Assembly: GCA_023429365.1 (NCBI GenBank)
Contig: JAEYVW010000282.1
Coordinates: forward strand, 1 to 6,529
DNA: 6,529 nt
Direction of reading: 5' to 3'
DNA from: Bacteroidota bacterium
GTDB lineage: Bacteria > Bacteroidota > Bacteroidia > Chitinophagales > Chitinophagaceae
In this document: in pieces, positions 5,414 through 6,529 of the stretch
How positions within the stretch are numbered: position 1 is the first letter of the stretch
How the letters are laid out: every line of letters starts with the position of its first letter
Program-made: the position numbers and the translations under genes
The notes under the pieces: model-generated
What the model saw: only the letters and a program-made list of their open reading frames with translations
Databases searched by the model: none
What the model was told of the DNA's origin: nothing

Positions 5414-5956
5414 CTAGCAGGCATTCATCATTTCCGCGGCCACTGGCAGCCCCATAAGATAATACTCAAAAGACTGACTCCCGATAGTTAAAAAATATTG
5501 TCCCAGCCTGTGAAAACCGTGACGCTCATAAAATCTCAGGGCCTGGGCATTGATGGCGGGCGCGTCCAGCCAAACATAATCAGGATGAACATCCCAGGAC
5601 AGGTCTATTGCTTTTTTCATGAGCGCAGAACCTATCCCGGCTGACTGGTATTGGGGCAACACATAAATTTTCTGCAATTGCATCTGCGCACCTGACTCGA
5701 TCTGGTCATTGAGAGAATGCGTTTTTACCTTTACAAAGCCCGCAGGATCATTCCCACTAAAGGCCAGGAGGTAGACATTATTTTCCTTGCGAAGGCTTCG
5801 GACAAGTTTTACCGGATTGTAAGAGTACTCCAGGTATTCAAACAAATCCTCGCTATTGTGAAATATCCCGCTGAAAGTATGGCGGAATGTTTTTTTGGCG
5901 ATCGAAGCGATCACGGCCGCGTGTGATACATCGGCTTTGATGATTTTGGGGTACAT
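5414..5956 (-). CDS. GNAT family N-acetyltransferase (PaiA-like)
   Basis: A GNAT acetyltransferase, which would transfer the acetyl group of acetyl-CoA to an amine. From the ATG at 5956 it has 180 residues. Motif A is QLQKIYVLPQYQSAGIGSALM (about 93-113), with QSAGIG (104-109) as the acetyl-CoA pyrophosphate loop, fully matching Q/R-x-x-G-x-G/A. Motif B is NAQALRFYERHGF (136-148). The N-terminal part (FRHTFSGIFHNSEDLFEYLEY, split around residue 26-44) resembles spermidine/spermine acetyltransferase PaiA and relatives, but the substrate is not certain. The frame stays open to an ATG at 6022, which would overlap the upstream gene by 29 bases and add 22 residues of uneven composition. I prefer 5956 because the conserved MYPKIIKAD start of the domain follows it. 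It lies 37 bases after the other acetyltransferase gene, probably on one transcript. Confidence 0.85.
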   Translation of the reverse strand: MYPKIIKADVSHAAVIASIAKKTFRHTFSGIFHNSEDLFEYLEYSYNPVKLVRSLRKENNVYLLAFSGNDPAGFVKVKTHSLNDQIESGAQMQLQKIYVLPQYQSAGIGSALMKKAIDLSWDVHPDYVWLDAPAINAQALRFYERHGFHRLGQYFLTIGSQSFEYYLMGLPVAAEMMNAC

Positions 5957-5993
5957 GGTAGTAGATGATTTAGGTTTAAGGTTTGATTCCAGG

Positions 5994-6503
5994 TCAATAT
6001 TCGACGAGATCATAGAAAGCATGGGCTTTTTGCAATGCAGTTTCTATAGCAATCTCCATTTTAACATCGGCGCGTTTATAGACTCCTGTTTCAACTTCAA
6101 GGTGTTGAAATCCGAGCTTTTCATACAGTTTGATTGCTCCGGCGTTTTTCTTATTTGAGTACAGTATTATCTTTTTAGCACCAAGCTTGTGTGCTTTTAT
6201 AAAACTGGCATAACTCAGGGCTTCAGCAATACCTCGCCTGTGGTAATGTTTATCCACCGCCATTTTTGTAAACTCAAACGTCTCCACGTCTATACGGCGA
6301 AGTCCAACCGTGCCGGCGATCATGCCTTTGTATTCAGCCATCAGTATGGCGCCGCCCGGCTCCAGGATAGCCTGACCGGGATGTGTCAATACCCATTCAT
6401 CAACCGGTTCCATCTCAAAAAGTTCTTCAATCCAAACCCTGTTGAAAGCCTCAAAATATGGCTGGTGTTCCGGCCTGTAGTCTAAGATTCTAATATTATT
6501 CAT
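5994..6503 (-). CDS. GNAT family N-acetyltransferase
   Basis: A 169-residue single-domain GNAT protein of normal length. The first helices carry RPEHQPYFEAFNRVWIEE (10-27), the central strands ILMAEYKGMIAGTVGLRRI (53-71), and motif A is FTKMAVDKHYHRRGIAEAL (78-96). The acetyl-CoA loop HRRGIA (88-93) has His where Q or R is usual, but the two-residue gap and GIA are intact. NAGAIKLYEKLGF (120-132) is motif B. MarR-associated and small-molecule acetyltransferases of Bacteroidota have this look; the substrate cannot be told. The ATG at 6503 is preceded by an A-rich stretch and no clear Shine-Dalgarno. It differs in sequence from the downstream acetyltransferase, so the pair is unlikely to be a recent duplication. 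The promoter must lie in the last 26 bases or beyond the window. Confidence 0.9.
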   Translation of the reverse strand: MNNIRILDYRPEHQPYFEAFNRVWIEELFEMEPVDEWVLTHPGQAILEPGGAILMAEYKGMIAGTVGLRRIDVETFEFTKMAVDKHYHRRGIAEALSYASFIKAHKLGAKKIILYSNKKNAGAIKLYEKLGFQHLEVETGVYKRADVKMEIAIETALQKAHAFYDLVEY

Positions 6504-6529
6504 TGCTTTACTTTTTTAAATTCCCTGTT

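Noticed and set aside
5717..6158. Plus-strand frames of 69 and 87 residues across the acetyltransferase genes
   Set aside because: Antisense to two well-supported GNAT domains, with no motif of their own.

Overview
The window looks like chromosomal DNA from a member of the Bacteroidota, most probably the Chitinophagaceae. This is inferred from protein character (a DUF151-plus-UVR nuclease-like protein, a short Bacteroidota-style IspE, an ornithine aminotransferase very like the eukaryotic enzyme), from the near-absence of Shine-Dalgarno sequences before the genes, and from promoter-like sequences of the Bacteroidota type (TTG, then about 20 bases, then TAnnTTTG). No mobile element, CRISPR array, tRNA or rRNA was seen, and no dedicated defence or biosynthetic cluster. 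It reads as an ordinary housekeeping and metabolic region with two interesting intergenic stretches.

Layout. Bases 1-115 are an upstream region with a possible promoter. Then on the plus strand come a bifunctional-nuclease-family protein (116-721) and the isoprenoid kinase ispE (775-1602), probably co-transcribed. A VOC-family dioxygenase-like gene (1634-2119, minus) converges on ispE and diverges from rocD. Next, on plus, are ornithine aminotransferase rocD (2319-3554) and a VIT1/CCC1-type metal transporter homologue (3613-4278), 58 bases apart. From 4279 to 4663 there is no gene, but there are phased repeats and, on the minus strand, a promoter-like element, several hairpins and a strong intrinsic terminator: a candidate small RNA of about 225 nt. 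A four-helix membrane protein of unknown function follows (4664-5065, minus). Then comes a second gene-free stretch (5066-5413) holding nested inverted repeats and a G-rich tract. Two GNAT acetyltransferase genes in tandem on minus (5414-5956 and 5994-6503) close the window.

How the genes fit together. IspE supplies the MEP pathway to isoprenoids. RocD links ornithine/arginine breakdown to glutamate and proline. The transporter homologue has the VIT fold but appears to lack several metal-site residues typical of the family, so its substrate is uncertain. The two acetyltransferases probably share one transcript. No functional link between the neighbouring operons is evident. The best candidates for something undescribed are the putative minus-strand small RNA at about 4386-4613 and the transporter with altered metal sites; both rest on pattern reading and remembered family features, not on searches.
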